Source: Zeugodacus cucurbitae (Eukaryota; Arthropoda; Insecta; Diptera; Tephritidae). From it: DNA of 64,000 nt. The DNA lies in assembly GCF_028554725.1 (NCBI RefSeq), contig NC_071671.1, positions 2,143,001 through 2,207,000 on the forward strand, written 5' to 3'. Below, piece after piece: positions 21,901-35,031 of the stretch. The position numbers and the translations under genes are program-made. The notes beneath the pieces are model-generated. The model saw only the letters and a list, made by a program, of their open reading frames with translations, made no database searches and was not told the DNA's origin. Numbering within the stretch: position 1 is the stretch's first letter; every line of letters starts with the position of its first letter.

Positions 21901-24900
21901 AATGGCGCTTAATGTACGGAGTAATTCATGCATTCATTACTGTGGACCAGCTTAATGTGTGGTGACACAATAATAACAACAACAGCAACAACAATATCAT
22001 GGTTGCTCGCCAGCAGTCAGCTGCGAACGGCGCAATCAATGTGCGGGCAATATTGCATATCTCGAGGAATGGGTGTGTGTATGTACACTCTCACTGCGAG
22101 TGCATCGCGCTCTTGCTGCCGGCAGCCAAATCCTAGCGCTGGCTGATCAGTCCAGTCAGTGCTGGTCCATGGCACCGAAGACATTCATTATGTTGACCAC
22201 GACTGCATGTACGTGACATTTTGTTAACTACCGTTAGGTGACATTGGCCCCTCTCTCTCACTCATACACGGGCGGTCGCACATGCATCAGCCATAATTGT
22301 GTGCCCTCATGATACAAATATTGCCGGTTCCAAAAATCAGGAAAAATTCATACTCATTTGTGTGCTTGACATTCGCCTGACGCAAGCAATCATTGTCCAG
22401 CAGCAGAGCGCCCGCTGTTGTTAGCTTGTAGCAACAATACGGTCTGTGTAGCCCCTCGAGCTTTCTTTCCTCTTCTGGTGTTGTTGCATGCAAGGAGATG
22501 TATGACGGTGTTGCAGTTGTAGCTGCGGGTTCGGAAATGGCACATAATGGCAAAGAGGACTTTTTTCGGAAATTTAATGTTTCAAAATATTCGCTTTGGT
22601 ATGAAGAAGAATGAGTCTCCCTTTTTAGTAGAATTAAGAAAAGAGCTTCTTTGTTGGGGAAAGTGGATCCGAGAGGGACAGAAAGGTAGCCGACGAAGAC
22701 TCGTTATCCTCTCAAAATTACCAGGTACTCGAGGACTTTTGACTGATTGCAATGTTTTGCATCAGTGGTTGTAGAGAGCTCTAAATCTGATGGTAAAATG
22801 AGGAAGCCCAGGTCCAAGCTACTCTCTGGTTTTTGTTGTTGCACTGGGTTAGCGACAGAAACCATTCCCGGAATAATTTGGGAAATCCGAGTTCGTTCGG
22901 ATTCCGAAGACCCGACTGTCATGGGTACGGACTCTACTTTTTCTCACTGACCGCATTCAAATTCAATGACTAAGACTTCATTTCCAAAACCACAAATGAA
23001 CATTTGACTATGCAAGTCTCTTTACCGACATCGACTTCAGCTCTCTAATTCTCAAACAACAATGTCACAGCCAACGATATCTTCAAAGTCATAAACACCG
23101 ACATCGTCACTGAGACACGGCAACGCTGTCAATAATGCCAATGAGGCGGCTGGGTGGACATTAGTAGGCGTCGAGAAAGTAATGAAAGAAAAGCTTGTGA
23201 GAAATCACGTTGCACATAAAGCAGTGAAAAAGCTACCCCACACACCCGCACAACGTGGACGAAAATCCCTAAATGAACTTGTATAATTTTAAATCGAAGT
23301 AACTCGCTTGATGGCTGCCTAATCCCGGTCGCAGTCCATTACTTTACCTTGCCACTGCGCAATTTCCTGCTTAGTGGCACATATAACTGCCACAGTCATA
23401 GTTGCTGCAGTTGCATGTGCCACTGCCGGGCTACGTGTCGCGCATAATGATTCCGATTGCCATTTTTGGTTATGTCCTCTCACCAGTCGTCGTCGCCAAC
23501 GTCCGCATATCCTCATCCTGCACCGCTTAGCTCTCTAACTACCTAAGTAGTTGGTGTTGTTGTTGTTGTCGTTTGGCGCTGTCCTCGTGTGAATGACACG
23601 TCTATGCTGCACATACTACAGTGCAATAAAGATGAATGGTTGCATGCCTCATGCAGCAACTTTATACATATTACCTGAGTCCACATAAGTTTGGATGTGT
23701 GTGCTCAAACGCATGAATATATAGTGGGCCCCATATGAGCTGACGCAGTCATGCTTGTGCAACTTTGTCGTTGGCATGTGTGTGTGTGAGTGTTGGCAGC
23801 GTTGATAAATGTTTGCAATCGGTGGCTGGTGTTGACTGGTCTCCGACTGGGCCATGTCTCGCCTGTGGCAAGCACTGCATGCGATTCTGATTTGACGTCT
23901 GTACGTGCCACACTCATTATGTGTCGACGTAATGGAAGCCCATTTTGAATATTTTTTTTATTGAAATTGGTGCCAAAGGCGGGTAAAGGCTTGGGAGATT
24001 GGACTTTTTCAGTTAATTATAAATGTTAAGATTTGAAAATTTGGCACCCATTTTTGAAATTTGTTTCTGTACTTTGTGTAGCTTAACTTTGCCGGGTCGA
24101 AAAAATCGTACTTAAATCTTTTTATTAACCTCCAGTTCGAGATCTCTGTAAGGCATGTTTAACCAAGTTAGATTGGAAGGTCGAAGGTCAGAATCCGAAG
24201 TTTTTAAGCAAGTTTGATCTCGATTCCAAACAGATCGCTATTATTTTTCTAACAAGCCAGCAGAATATTCGTGTTTTACTAGTCTTATTTGTTTCGAAGT
24301 GAGAGAGGGTAGATGATCTAGATTCTCGGTAACTTTGATCCCCATAAAGAGACCTGGCTGCGAAAGAAAGTTGTTATTGTTGTTGTAGAAATTGTTCCTA
24401 AATATGTTTGAGGGATTCTGCTGAGACGAAAATCCTTTGCCGAATACAAATCTGAGTGCGTTCCGATTACATAGACTCAACAACCAAAAAGCTGAAAAAG
24501 GAAGTTATGATGATCCCTTTTAGGGTAGAATTGAACAAAGTCATCCGTATCATAAGGCATTCTTGGCGTTCCGGGAAAAGTTCGTACAGAAGTGAGCTAC
24601 TTCGAACTCCGTACATTTCGTTCTCATGGCTTTACTTTGAACAGTCAGACGGATGTTTCTCAAGTAGAAATATTAAGTTTCTATGCAAGAACTAATTAAA
24701 GCAATCACCTTTAAGGAAATACATTTGAGATACATTAGGGATACAAGGTATGCGGAACAGTTATATTGGTGCATTCACCTCAGCGGTTAAGATCAATAAA
24801 CGCCATGAACCAGTGTCGTAAATTTTGTAGGCGGACAAATTCGATAAAATAACAAGCTAATATTTAAGTTGGGCCGACTGCGACGTGGACAAGGGATTTA

Positions 24901-27900
24901 TGGTCGACAAAGATGACTTAACTAAAACAATGCCACAACAACAATGGAAATATAAACAATGGCTATGACGCGCGGACAATGCGGCATTTCACTAATCACT
25001 GACATAATGAAGCCGGCTAAATAAGGATCAACGGCGCTTGCCGTAGACTGACAGATGGACGCGAGTCCAAAGCGACCGACCAATGGCGGGGCGCTGCGCA
25101 TTGTGGACATTGAATTTGCGCTTCCTTGATTGTTGATGGTCGTTACGGGTGACTAACGCAACATAAATACACAGCGGGTAAGACACACTGACAAACATTT
25201 ATTTATTTACAAATGTACGCCTTGCCGCATAGAAGAGATGTGTGCTTAAAGCTCTGTCAGTATACACGTGTGCCTCCACACATTTGCTGCCTCGTACCGC
25301 ACTCCTGACCGACCTGCGCGGCTCGCGTCGCCGTCGCAACGTTCAAAGTGCTAAATGCCACAAAGCGGCCCATCAATTTTCGCACTAATCCCGCACTGCG
25401 TTGCATAAATCTTCATTGTGTGTGGGGAAAATTGAGACATCGCGCGCCGAGCGAATCAGGGCAAACTGAGTGACTGCAATGCCAGTAGCACAACCCCGAA
25501 GGCCGAGAACGGTGCTAGTATGCGCGGCGTAGCAATGGCACCTAAACAAATGTACTGTTGTTGCAAGTTTGTGTGCGCTCATATGTTTGACGGTGATAAA
25601 TTCCATTTGCAGAGTATTTTTGTGAGCGCCCAGCCTTCGCCTTCGCCTTCACCTTGCCTTTCCGCGTACGCTATGGGTCTGCAGAGGAGCACCATGTAGG
25701 GTTCTACCTCGTGTTCATACTTGCTTTTCAAGTGTATGCGGCAACTTTAATTTATGCACTTGTGGGAGTTGCGCGTGGTTTGTCGGACTCGCCGCTGTTT
25801 ATTTGTTTATTTTGACCCTTAAAATTCATGGTGTTGCAGAATCTCTTCATTTTTTTGCTCTTTTGCTCTGTGCTACATGATTGCGGCCCTTTTTCACTTC
25901 GACAAATTATTTAGTTGCCTAGTGGAATGTACCAAATATGGCTGACTGTAGCGACTTTTGCTTTGACAGCTGTTTGACAGTCATCGTGCAAATGCGAAGT
26001 GGATTCCGCGACAAACTTGTTTATTTATGGGGTGCCTGATATGTTGACCCTAAATTACCGCTGAGTGTGAGTGCTTGAGGCGAGTGCGGAAATGACAGCT
26101 CGGCAAATTGCGAAGGGTTTCAGAAAAAATGTAATCTAGGGACACGAAATATTGTTAATTTTGGGAAGTGGTTAGAGGGAGTCACCTTTTGTCATGTATA
26201 TTCTAAAATTAATTTTGATGAATGAAGACTTTTTAAAATTTTTGTATATCTCGGAGTCTTTAACTGAAAAATTTACTTTTTTCGAAATTCTTCTAGAAAT
26301 AATGTCAATTTAAAATTTGAAATGGAACCAATGAAACTTTTATATTTGGATTTCGATCTGGCAGCTGTCCATTGAGAAATTTCGGTTGTTCTATGAGGTC
26401 TCATTCGGGTATTGTGATAATTTTTTTGTCGTAGAAGTATTAGTCCGTTTTTACTGATACAATGACGCAACATTTTCCATAGAATCCGTCTTTGAAACCT
26501 TGGCAGTGTCGTTCGGAACACAGTAACAAAAAGATATCATTATCTATCTCCGTCTATCTATATTTCTATCTATCTCTCTCTCTCTCTCTCTCTATCTCTC
26601 ACTCTCTCACACATCAAGAACTTTTTAATGACTAATAGCATCATTGAAATGCCATCACACTCACCGAACTGAATGCAACACTGTCGTATTTAACGAAGTG
26701 CTGCTTAATGTACTCATAGGGTCTTAAACTCTATGCAATTGGACACTTCACTGGCAGCTGACTCATTTGCAAATGCGATTTTGAAGATGATACACGCACT
26801 ATTCTGATTGTATCGATTGCGAATGGACAATTGAAGCGCTTTTGTAAGAGAGAGTGTTCAAAAGGGGTGCGAGGAGCACGAGAAACAGCAACGGCGGCTG
26901 CAACGGCACAGGTGACAACTGGCATAAAAGGCGCATGAAAGAGAGCAGTCAAAAAGCGGATTGGTGACATGAATAGGCGAACCGTTAGTTTGGCCATGCC
27001 AACGAATGTACACTGCTTGTTATGGCTGATGGACAAGATAAGTGAGCCGCCACAACAACATGCGAATTTTGATAAAAGAAATCAAAAGAAAGAAAGCAAA
27101 AAGCAAGCAACTACAAGTTGAAGTGTTGAAGCGGCGACACCGAAGCACATCCTTATGTATGCCACAGTTGTGTTGCAGGCGACCTCGTCTCGCATATCCG
27201 GGTGTGAGTGTGCAATTTGAATGGCCATTTGTGCCTCACTTTTGAAGTGATTGGTTAAGTATGTGCCGCAGTGGATTCGAAAGCTGCCTCGAGTGTCAGA
27301 TCAAGTGATAAGATTTCGAACACCTCAGCTGCTGCTGCACTGCGTGTTGTTGTTGCTAGTTGCTATGGCACCACCGCTTTGGCACTCGCTTTGATGGCTC
27401 GGTCGGCGTGTTGTCATCATCAACAATAATTGCAATGCGTAGAGTGGTCAAAACGATTAGGTGTAAGCCAATGCGTTGCGTGTGACTGTGTGCTGTGTGG
27501 CCAGTTAAAAGGCTTTCAAGGTAAATTGGCACTCAGTCAATAGAGATAAGCAGTAGAAATGTGGCTGAGAAGCGAGTTGTGGAATATGGAAAGCGATTCA
27601 TTTGGATTTGGAGCACATTTACGGCGTGCCATTGCACGTTGACATTTGTATGTTGACAGCTTAATGAGCAAAATTGTAATGACACTTTGAATTTAGACAG
27701 TTGGAGTAACTGTAATGGGATTTACACATCAATGCGCTCTCCGCTCAATAATATGGGAGAAAGTGTGGGCCATTGTTAGAGCATAATTTGGCGAAATTAC
27801 GTGTCTAAAGTTTGAAATATAAAGCTTTTGTGGCATGGGTTATTAACTGCTGTAGTTTTGTAGCATTGATGGTATGTCAAAAGAGATTTATTGGATCGCA

Positions 27901-28029
27901 AGTTATTTGTGTTTGATTCATTTGATTGACGGAAGAGTCAAAAGTCTTTTTCTACAAACTGGTTCCATTGTTACTGAAGGAGGGGTGATTTCCAAATGGA
28001 TTTCAGTGATTCTAGGTAGAACGAGCGCT
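19000..28029. other. 9 kb non-coding stretch
   Basis: No supported gene. Contains a CT/ATCT microsatellite (26541-26610), a short CTTCGC hexamer run (about 25634-25660) and CA-rich patches near 21.42 and 21.54 kb. At about 22.56-22.95 kb and 24.1-24.7 kb the composition resembles decayed dispersed repeats, but I cannot name a family. Confidence 0.4.
26541..26610. repeat. (ATCT)n/(CT)n microsatellite
   Basis: About 70 bp of ATCT units passing into a CT run and then CT/CA-rich sequence. Confidence 0.92.
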
Positions 28030-28375
28030 TTGATTCTCTCTTCTTTTTCTTTTCTGACATAGAGTCGAGTTAAAGGCATTCGTTTTTTTCTTTTCGCTGT
28101 TTGGCGCCAATTGGAGATACCAAGTGCTGACAGGTCCTTCTTCACCTGATATTTCCAACGCAGTGGAGGTCTTCCTCTTCTTCTGCTTCCCCAGGTGGGT
28201 AACGCTTTGTATTCTCTCTGATCTGGAGTGCTCTCATCCATCCAATGTTGCCGCTGTTTCCTGTTTCACTATGTCGATTTCGCCGTATATCTCGTACAGC
28301 TCTTGATCCTGGTATCTGCGCCGCCAATGCGTAAAGGACCATTAGTCCTCCGCAAAACCTTCCTCTCGTTAATTC
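28030..28375 (-). mobile_element. RTE-like non-LTR retrotransposon, 3' fragment (minus strand)
   Basis: Minus-strand translation contains YALAAQIPGSRAVRDIRR, then in a second frame SRRRGRPPLRWKYQVKKDL followed by SALGISNWRQTAKRK. The latter part is clearly homologous to RGRPPLRWKDQVEKD...GITNWRQTAKRRDAW in the plus-strand copy at 31.3-32.26 kb. The frame decays after the WRQTAKR block into an AAG-rich tail, consistent with the short AAG tail of the other copy. It encodes only the last part of the polyprotein, after the reverse transcriptase, and is broken. Confidence 0.75.
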
Positions 28376-31284
28376 TTAACTATTCTCTCTAGATCTTTAA
28401 ATTTTTGATATCATTTAGATGGAATCAGTATTATGATATTATATTTCTGGAAAGAAATCTGAGGATAGACGAGGTTCTCTGAACTACTACAATTACTCCG
28501 CTCCCTTGTAGAAGTTCTGTTCCGAATACAGAATGACTCTAAAAGTATGCTTGATTGCAGTATCTGATATTAGATTAACGCATCCGTGTAGCCTGGTGGA
28601 ACCTCCGATTGAAACTAGACAAACCAATTAAAATATTTTTTTCCGGTTTTGGATCAGTGTTCCATATCCTCAAAGAGGTCTCAGCCACTATTGCTCCACC
28701 AACTTCACTTTATAAACTAGTCTCTTGAACTGTTTGGTCTCCAAATTAAGGTTCTATCTATTTCTACGCAAAATAAAAATACCGTTATGCTGTAAGCCAT
28801 TTTAATAGGTCACCTCATTCATATAAGCTTATGTTACTGCTCCAACTACACATTTATGCAACTCTTGTGGAATTAACTGTAGTCATCTTTGTGTCCTTGC
28901 CAGTCTTCCCAGAATTGTACGTAACTCAAATGTTAATCACGACTTAGAAAAAAGCTGACAAACAATCACACATTTGAGAGATACTTATGCAAGCAAGTGT
29001 TTATTTATAAATGTGTGGGTGTACGCTGGAAAGTGGCAATTAAAATGCAACAAAGCGGGCAACAGCAGCCAACTAGCACAGAAGCACTTTTAGAAATCGT
29101 TAAAAAACACTAAGCAACAACAAAAATGCACTCTTCCTTAACCATAGGAAAACAAAAAGATTGAAATGTGTAACGTAAAAAAATACTAAAACGAAATGTG
29201 TAGTGAGAAAACAGAGCAAAATTATGTTACAAAGCAACAGAAAAAGGAAGAGTAGAGATGTCCCTTACACATAGCACCTGAGGTCCACTAGCAACTCCTA
29301 AGCGCTGCAACCGTCCTCGGTGCCTGTGCACCGGACGCCTCGGCATGCGAATACACGACGCCACACACTACTAAGTGGCACAAAGTGTGGCAACTATGTT
29401 GGGCTCTAAGCTGTTGCCACTGCCGGCTGCGTTAGTGCTGCGCCTATGGGCCAGATTTCATTATGTTGCAACAGCCATGTGCACTAAGTAGACGCCACGT
29501 TGCGCAGCGCAATAGGCGCACTGGTTGTGGCTGTCTTTTTGCAATTTATGGGTGGCAACACTGTCGCACCGCAGCGTCGCCGCAGGGCTACATTTTTCTG
29601 CCATTTGTGGCGCTCGTCGCACACAGCATTCATGCAACTTCGTTCATGTAAAGACGTGTTAGATGCCGGGCCTCGTTGTAGTTTTTGCTTTTTTTGCGTT
29701 TTTCACTCTTCCATTATGCAGCCTCCTGCGTGTATGCCCTGGCCGTCGATAAAGCGACAATGTTGTCAATGCATCAAAATGCGGCAGCAACAGCATGCAA
29801 CACTCCAATGTGGAGCTGTTGTAACAAATCTGCTTGAGTGATTTTTTTCCCTCAGTGCTTTACGCTCTTTGAGTGTATGCGTGTGTGGGTGTGCTTAATG
29901 CTTAATGCTTACATGTTGCAAGTGCGCTGGCGCTTTCGCATTAACGCTGTTGCTCATACCGCATGCCTCATGTGGCAGGCAACAGTTGAAGTGATGACTT
30001 TATTAAGGCGCTGTAAAGTTGAGTGCTGCTGCTGCTGCCGCTGCCGTAAATGAAGTGTTAAGCATATGAAGCGTTTTATGGCACTCAAGTATTGCATGAA
30101 TGCGCTGCATGAAAGGCGCTGTGAATTGGGGCTTGAGCAGTAATATTGCATTTGGGCGCCACTCACATACTCGTGGCGTCTATACAAAAACAAAGTGTCG
30201 AGTTGATTAAAAGTGAACTGGAAATAAAAGTAAGCGCTGCATTTTATTGCATAGCTCGCTTTGAGAATTTCATTTAATTTTCTTTGCTTAATTAAACACT
30301 TTTGCTATTTGACTACATAACCCAACTTTTATCAAGCTTCCGTTTCCGCTACATTATACTGCTGAACGCCAATTGCCGCTGGCGCAGCAGCCGCCTACAC
30401 AAGCACTGCTAGACAAATTGTCATGTCAACACAAATTGAAAACAGTATAACCCTACAAACAAGCGACGACAATGCTGTTAAGCGCCTAAAAGCATACAAC
30501 GAAGATACTGTAGGTAGAAACAAGTCTACCAGTGAACTGTCTAATTTGCCTCGCATCAGAAACAACAGCATCAAAACATAACCTACACCTTTTTACATGT
30601 CGACGAATTAGCTCAGATTGCTGCTGCGAGGCTTGCTTGCTTGCTTTGCCGGGTAACATGAAATTAATACGCCTACTTGTGTATATTGTTCATTACGTTA
30701 ACACGTAAGCAAACATTTTGCAAATTCTTTTTTTTTTGTGATAAAAAAGAAGAAAATAATTTGAGAACAACAAGAGTAAAAGAAGCTTACGAAAAATGCG
30801 TCAACTTTTTTGTAATTAATCTGCTGCAAACTCATAACAAGGCACCAAATTGTAGGCCTAAAGCCACAAGATGCTACGCAAATACATACATATATGGCTT
30901 GATAATGCCTCGGCGCACGTGTTGTCGTATAAAAAGTAGAAATGTCATTTTTGCGAAGAAAAACTTTGCTTGTCAATGTCGGAAAATACGCGTTGCAGCT
31001 CTACTCTATTAGCGGGTGGGATCGCACTGATGTCAGGCTAACAAGCCAAAATGTAATGCGGTAAACGGAAACGCGACCTCGACATATGTATGTAGGTCCA
31101 TTATTTTAAACAAATTTACCCATAGTGCAGTCAGAGGGACCTCAGTTGCCGAGCAAAAATGTGTTTCGTATTACGATTGTTCTAGGAAATTCGTTGCCTT
31201 CAACAGCTAAATAAGATTTAGTGAGTTGTAATAGCCTCATAAAATTTGTGATGAGCTCAAAGCGTTCCAGCGATATACATATAA
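28376..31284. other. Non-coding stretch
   Basis: No supported gene. 29.4-30.1 kb is less AT-rich with short frames on both strands. A 111-codon frame at 30677-31012 has no recognisable domain and shares its span with a frame on the other strand. Confidence 0.45.
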
Positions 31285-32263
31285 GGGTCTGTTTTGCGAT
31301 CCATACCTTTCAGTCTTTTGGCATCAGAATGGAGCAGGGCCTGATGTCCAAGTGGGATCCTTCGCTAATCGCGAGGGTCAGCCTCTTAATCTAACCTGTA
31401 ATCTGCTATTAACTCTTAGCGATCTCATTACTCATGTACAGCTACTGGCGTACGCCGATGATATCGATATCATTGGAAACAACACTCGCGGCGTTAGTTC
31501 TGCTTTTTCCCGCCTGGATAAGGAAGCGAAGCGAATGGGTCTGGTGGTGAACGAGGACAAGACGAAATATCTCCTGTCATCAAAATACACAGTCAGCGCA
31601 TTCGCGTCTTGGCTCCCAAGTCATTGTTGACAGTCATAACTTTGAAGTTGTAGATAATTTCGTTTATCTGGGAACCAGCATCAACACCGATAATAATGTC
31701 AGCCTTGAAATCCAACGCGGAATCACTCTTCCAACAGGTGCTACTATGGACTGAGTAGGCAATTGAAAAGTAAAGTCCTCTCTCGACGAACAAAAACTAA
31801 ACTCTACAAGTCCCTCATCATTCCCGTCCTACTTTATGGTGCAGAAGCGTGGACGGTGTCAACATCCGATGAGACGGCACTAGGAGTTTTCGAGAGAAAG
31901 GTTTTGCGGAAGATTTATGGTCCCTTAAACATTGGCAACTGCGAATACCGCAGAAGATGGAATGATGAGCTGTATGTGTTGTTCGACGACATAGACATAG
32001 TCCAGCGACTACGCTGGCTGAGTCATGTTGTTCGAATGGACGAAAGTGCCCCAGCTCTGAAAGTTTTCGATGCAGTACCCGCTGGTGAAAGCCGAGAAAG
32101 AGGGAGACCGCCACTCCGATGGAAGGACCAGGTGGAGAAGGACCAGTCTTCATTTGGTATTACCAATTGGCGCCAAACTGCCAAAAGGAGAGATGCGTGG
32201 CGCGCTGTTGTGGACTCAGCTATAACCGCGTAAGCGGTGTCTACTCCATCAAGAAGAAGAAGA
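31285..32263 (+). mobile_element. RTE-like non-LTR retrotransposon, 5'-truncated
   Basis: A 5'-truncated copy with a degraded reverse transcriptase end, a connecting segment and a C-terminal domain, ending in a short AAG-repeat tail (about 32250-32263). AAG-type or other short tandem tails instead of poly(A) are usual for RTE-type elements. Orientation is opposite to the related fragment at 28.0-28.4 kb. I do not see a target-site duplication, and the 5' edge is blurred by divergence. Confidence 0.8.
31352..32233 (+). pseudogene. RTE-like reverse transcriptase and C-terminal domain (frameshifted)
   Basis: Part 1 (31352-31630) contains VQLLAYADDIDIIGNN, with the catalytic YADD box at 31451-31462, then KEAKRMGLVVNEDKTKYLLS, which matches the thumb side of non-LTR reverse transcriptases. 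A frameshift near 31590 moves the protein to the frame with FEVVDNFVYLGTSINTDNNV (about 31640-31700). A second shift near 31735 leads to part 3 (31763-32233): LYKSLIIPVLLYGAEAW, RRWNDELYVLFDD, RWLSHVVRMDESAPALKVFD and RGRPPLRWKDQVEKDQ, to a TAA. The upstream palm motifs and endonuclease are missing. The enzyme would copy element RNA at the nicked target; this copy cannot. Confidence 0.85.
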
Positions 32264-33794
32264 TCTCATTACTAAAACACATTACTTCAATAAGATTATT
32301 TGGAACAAATCGGTTAGCGTAGGTCGGAGCGACCCAATTTCTTTATAAGGGTTGTAAGTGGGAATACTGTTGATTTAAATTTGTCGATAGGGTTATGTGT
32401 AAGGTCTAAAACCCTAGAAATTTGATTAATTGTACAAGTTCTAAGCTCCATACATGAAACATATGGAGCATTGAAAACTCAATACTTTGTTTATATGGGA
32501 GACAGGGAAAAGTAAGATAAAGCTTTCACCTTGTGGGTTCGTGGCTTAAACTTGTATCTTCAATTGGGTGAAAAAAATATTAAATTACCTTTATTAATGC
32601 ATAGCAAAGATTTATGAATATTTTTCTTACTCACAGAATGTCAGAGTTTGGTTAAAGCTTTCGTGAAAGTGGCGGCGCCAGCTGTTTTTGATATGTAGAT
32701 TTAATAAACTCGCGCTTGTGACACCCAATGTAAATGGAATACAAACAGTAGAATATTTGCCAATGACAACAACAACAACTACAGATTAATATATATTTTG
32801 TATAATAAGGTGGTGAATATGGAAAAAACTAAATTTTAAATCCACACCGCTTGTAAAATCATTTTGCGAAAACCCATCAAAATATTAGAAATTCTACAAA
32901 ACAGTCGAAATAAATAACTGGCTAATATTCAACAGCAGCTGTGTATTAATAAATTTATGAATTTTCGTTCAGTTATACTAAACTCTTTTGAATTTTATTT
33001 GAGTTTCACGCCTCATTATATGCGTTCACACAGCTACTCAAATTAAAAGCTTACAATTTGATAACAAAAACAAGCTGAAAACACTTGCATGTGGCAACAT
33101 GATTATCAGTATGCTAACGAGTCGTTATATACAAAATAAATTAATTATCAAATTACTATTGTTTGCGAGTGTACCAGTGAGAAATCTTGCGAAGAAATTA
33201 AATATAAATTTTTCCAAATTTTCAGAAAGCTAATCTAGACTGCTTCAATTCGTTATTAAAATAACTTTTTTTATTAAATCGGGTTAGTGTTATATTTAGA
33301 GGGAAATATATGTAAAAACTTCATTTCGCTGTGGGTTTTATTGATTTTAGTTCTAGCAGGGCATCGGTATACTTATCCACATATTTAATAACATACATAT
33401 GCATGCTCTTTTCTATTAAATAATTATAATGACTCGCCTGAAATTATCTATAAGTATTTTCTAACCCATTAAATTAATTTTGCTAAGCTGTGATTACGAG
33501 CGTAATAGTTCATCAGCCACGTTTGTTGTTTTTAGTTGGCTGCTATTTTGCACTAATATTCACATTTATGTTGGAATTTATGATGCATTAATAATGATAA
33601 TTAAAAATTTGTATTTTAATGAAGTTAATTTTATTTTTAAAAGTATTCAATTTTTAATTAATTTATTTAATATTTACTAGAAAATATTTAATATTTATTA
33701 GAAAATATTCTAATTAGTAATAATAAATTATAATCATTGAAAATATATGGTTGAATTTTAAAAAGTGCAGTATAAGTCTTCAAGCTTTAAAAAC
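32264..33794. other. AT-rich non-coding stretch
   Basis: No supported gene. 33.6-33.72 kb is extremely A/T-rich, with a doubled AATATTTA(C/T)TAGAAAATATT word. Confidence 0.5.
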
Positions 33795-35031
33795 ACGAAG
33801 CAATGTTACAGTGATCGGATTTAGTTCAAATATGCGCCGTTTCGTTCGATAATCTGTTGCCATCTAGACGGCAACTTCATAATACCCCCTCGTATCAGCC
33901 CCCTTCATTATTTGCGAAGAACTCGGACAGGCACTTTTCACAAGCCTCTTTTGAGTTCAACTTTGCACCAAAAAGGGCGTTCGCCATAGACAATTACAGG
34001 TGGTAATCACTGGGCGCTATGTCCGGGCTATACGGTGGATGTGATAAAACCTCCCATCCGAGCTCCCGTAGCTTCTGACGAGTCATCAACGAAGTGTGTG
34101 GTCTGGCCTTGTCCTGGTGGAACATTACAACCTTCCTGTTGGCCAATTCTGGAAGCTTCTGGTCGATCGCCTGCTTCAAGCGGTCCAGGTGTCCGCAGTA
34201 GATGGTAGAATTAAGCGTCTGGCCATATGGGAGCAACTCATATTTGATGATTCCCTTCCAATTTCACCAAACATACAGCAAAACCTTCCTGGCCATCAAA
34301 CTCGGCTTGGCCACTGGTGGCGACAATTCACCGGTCTTCGATAACGACTGCTTTCGCTTGATAGTGTCGTATGTGATCCATTTTTAGTCGCCAGTCATCA
34401 TCCGCTTCAAAAATGGGTCGAATTCGTTCCGTTTCAGCAGCATATCGCAGGCGTTGATTCGGTCCAGAAGGTTTTTTTGCGTCAAATCATGCGGCACCCA
34501 GACATCAAGCTTTTTTGTGTATCCAGCTTTCTGCAGATGGTTTAAAATGGTTTGGTAACTAACTCCCATCTCCTGGACAATTTCACGAGATGCCACATGC
34601 CGGTCTAAATCGATGTGGCATCTCATGATTTGTTCGGTAATCGTCGTCACAGTTCTTCCGCCAGCTGTCTTATCAATGGTGTCGTTTTCACCCGCTCTGA
34701 ATCGACTAAACATTATTCCGTAGTTCGAAGTGTTAGAGTACTATCCTCCAAAACACCATTCATCTTACGGAACATTTCTCTAGCGGATTTGCCTTTAACG
34801 AAGGAAAACTTAAAAGTAGCGCGAATTTCGGCTTTATTGAACTCCATGTATACACGTCTATAACTGTTCAACGCAATATCCAAACTAATCATGCATAGCG
34901 TCGTTTGGTAGGTTAGGTCAAGACCTTTCAATGATTTATAGTATTGCCAGATACGAGCTCTGTAGCGCTTTATACGTAGCCGCAAAATTCAAAAGACAAA
35001 AAGGTGGAAGGGAGATATTTGCCAATCTAAT
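33795..35031 (-). mobile_element. Mariner copy 1 (one terminus lost)
   Basis: Holds a full-length but damaged transposase frame on the minus strand. Its 5' inverted repeat is seen at the high-coordinate end (reverse complement TTGGCAAATATCTCCCTTCC, near 35028). The matching repeat expected just below 33.8 kb is not recognisable, so the 3' terminus appears lost. Same family and orientation as the copy at 49.83-51.05 kb. Confidence 0.85.
33821..34847 (-). pseudogene. Mariner transposase pseudogene, copy 1
   Basis: About 342 codons, the usual mariner length. It starts MEFNKAEIRATFKFSFVKGK and ends SRWQQIIERNGAYLN before a TAA at 33823-33821. The helix-turn-helix half includes LDRHVASREIVQEMGVSYQT. 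The WVPHDLTQKNLLDR block follows, then TGD with the first catalytic Asp, FHQDKARPHTS with the second, and YSPDIAPSDYHL with the third (D34D spacing). Breaks: a TAA plus one missing base after TLRTTE (about 34713), and GAA changed to TAA directly after the first catalytic Asp (about 34386). The first break is identical in copy 2, so it predates the split of the two copies. Confidence 0.9.

Noticed and set aside
22560..22950. Possible dispersed-repeat fragment with a 75-codon frame
   Set aside because: Composition and phrases feel repeat-like, but I cannot identify termini, a second copy in this window, or a protein family.
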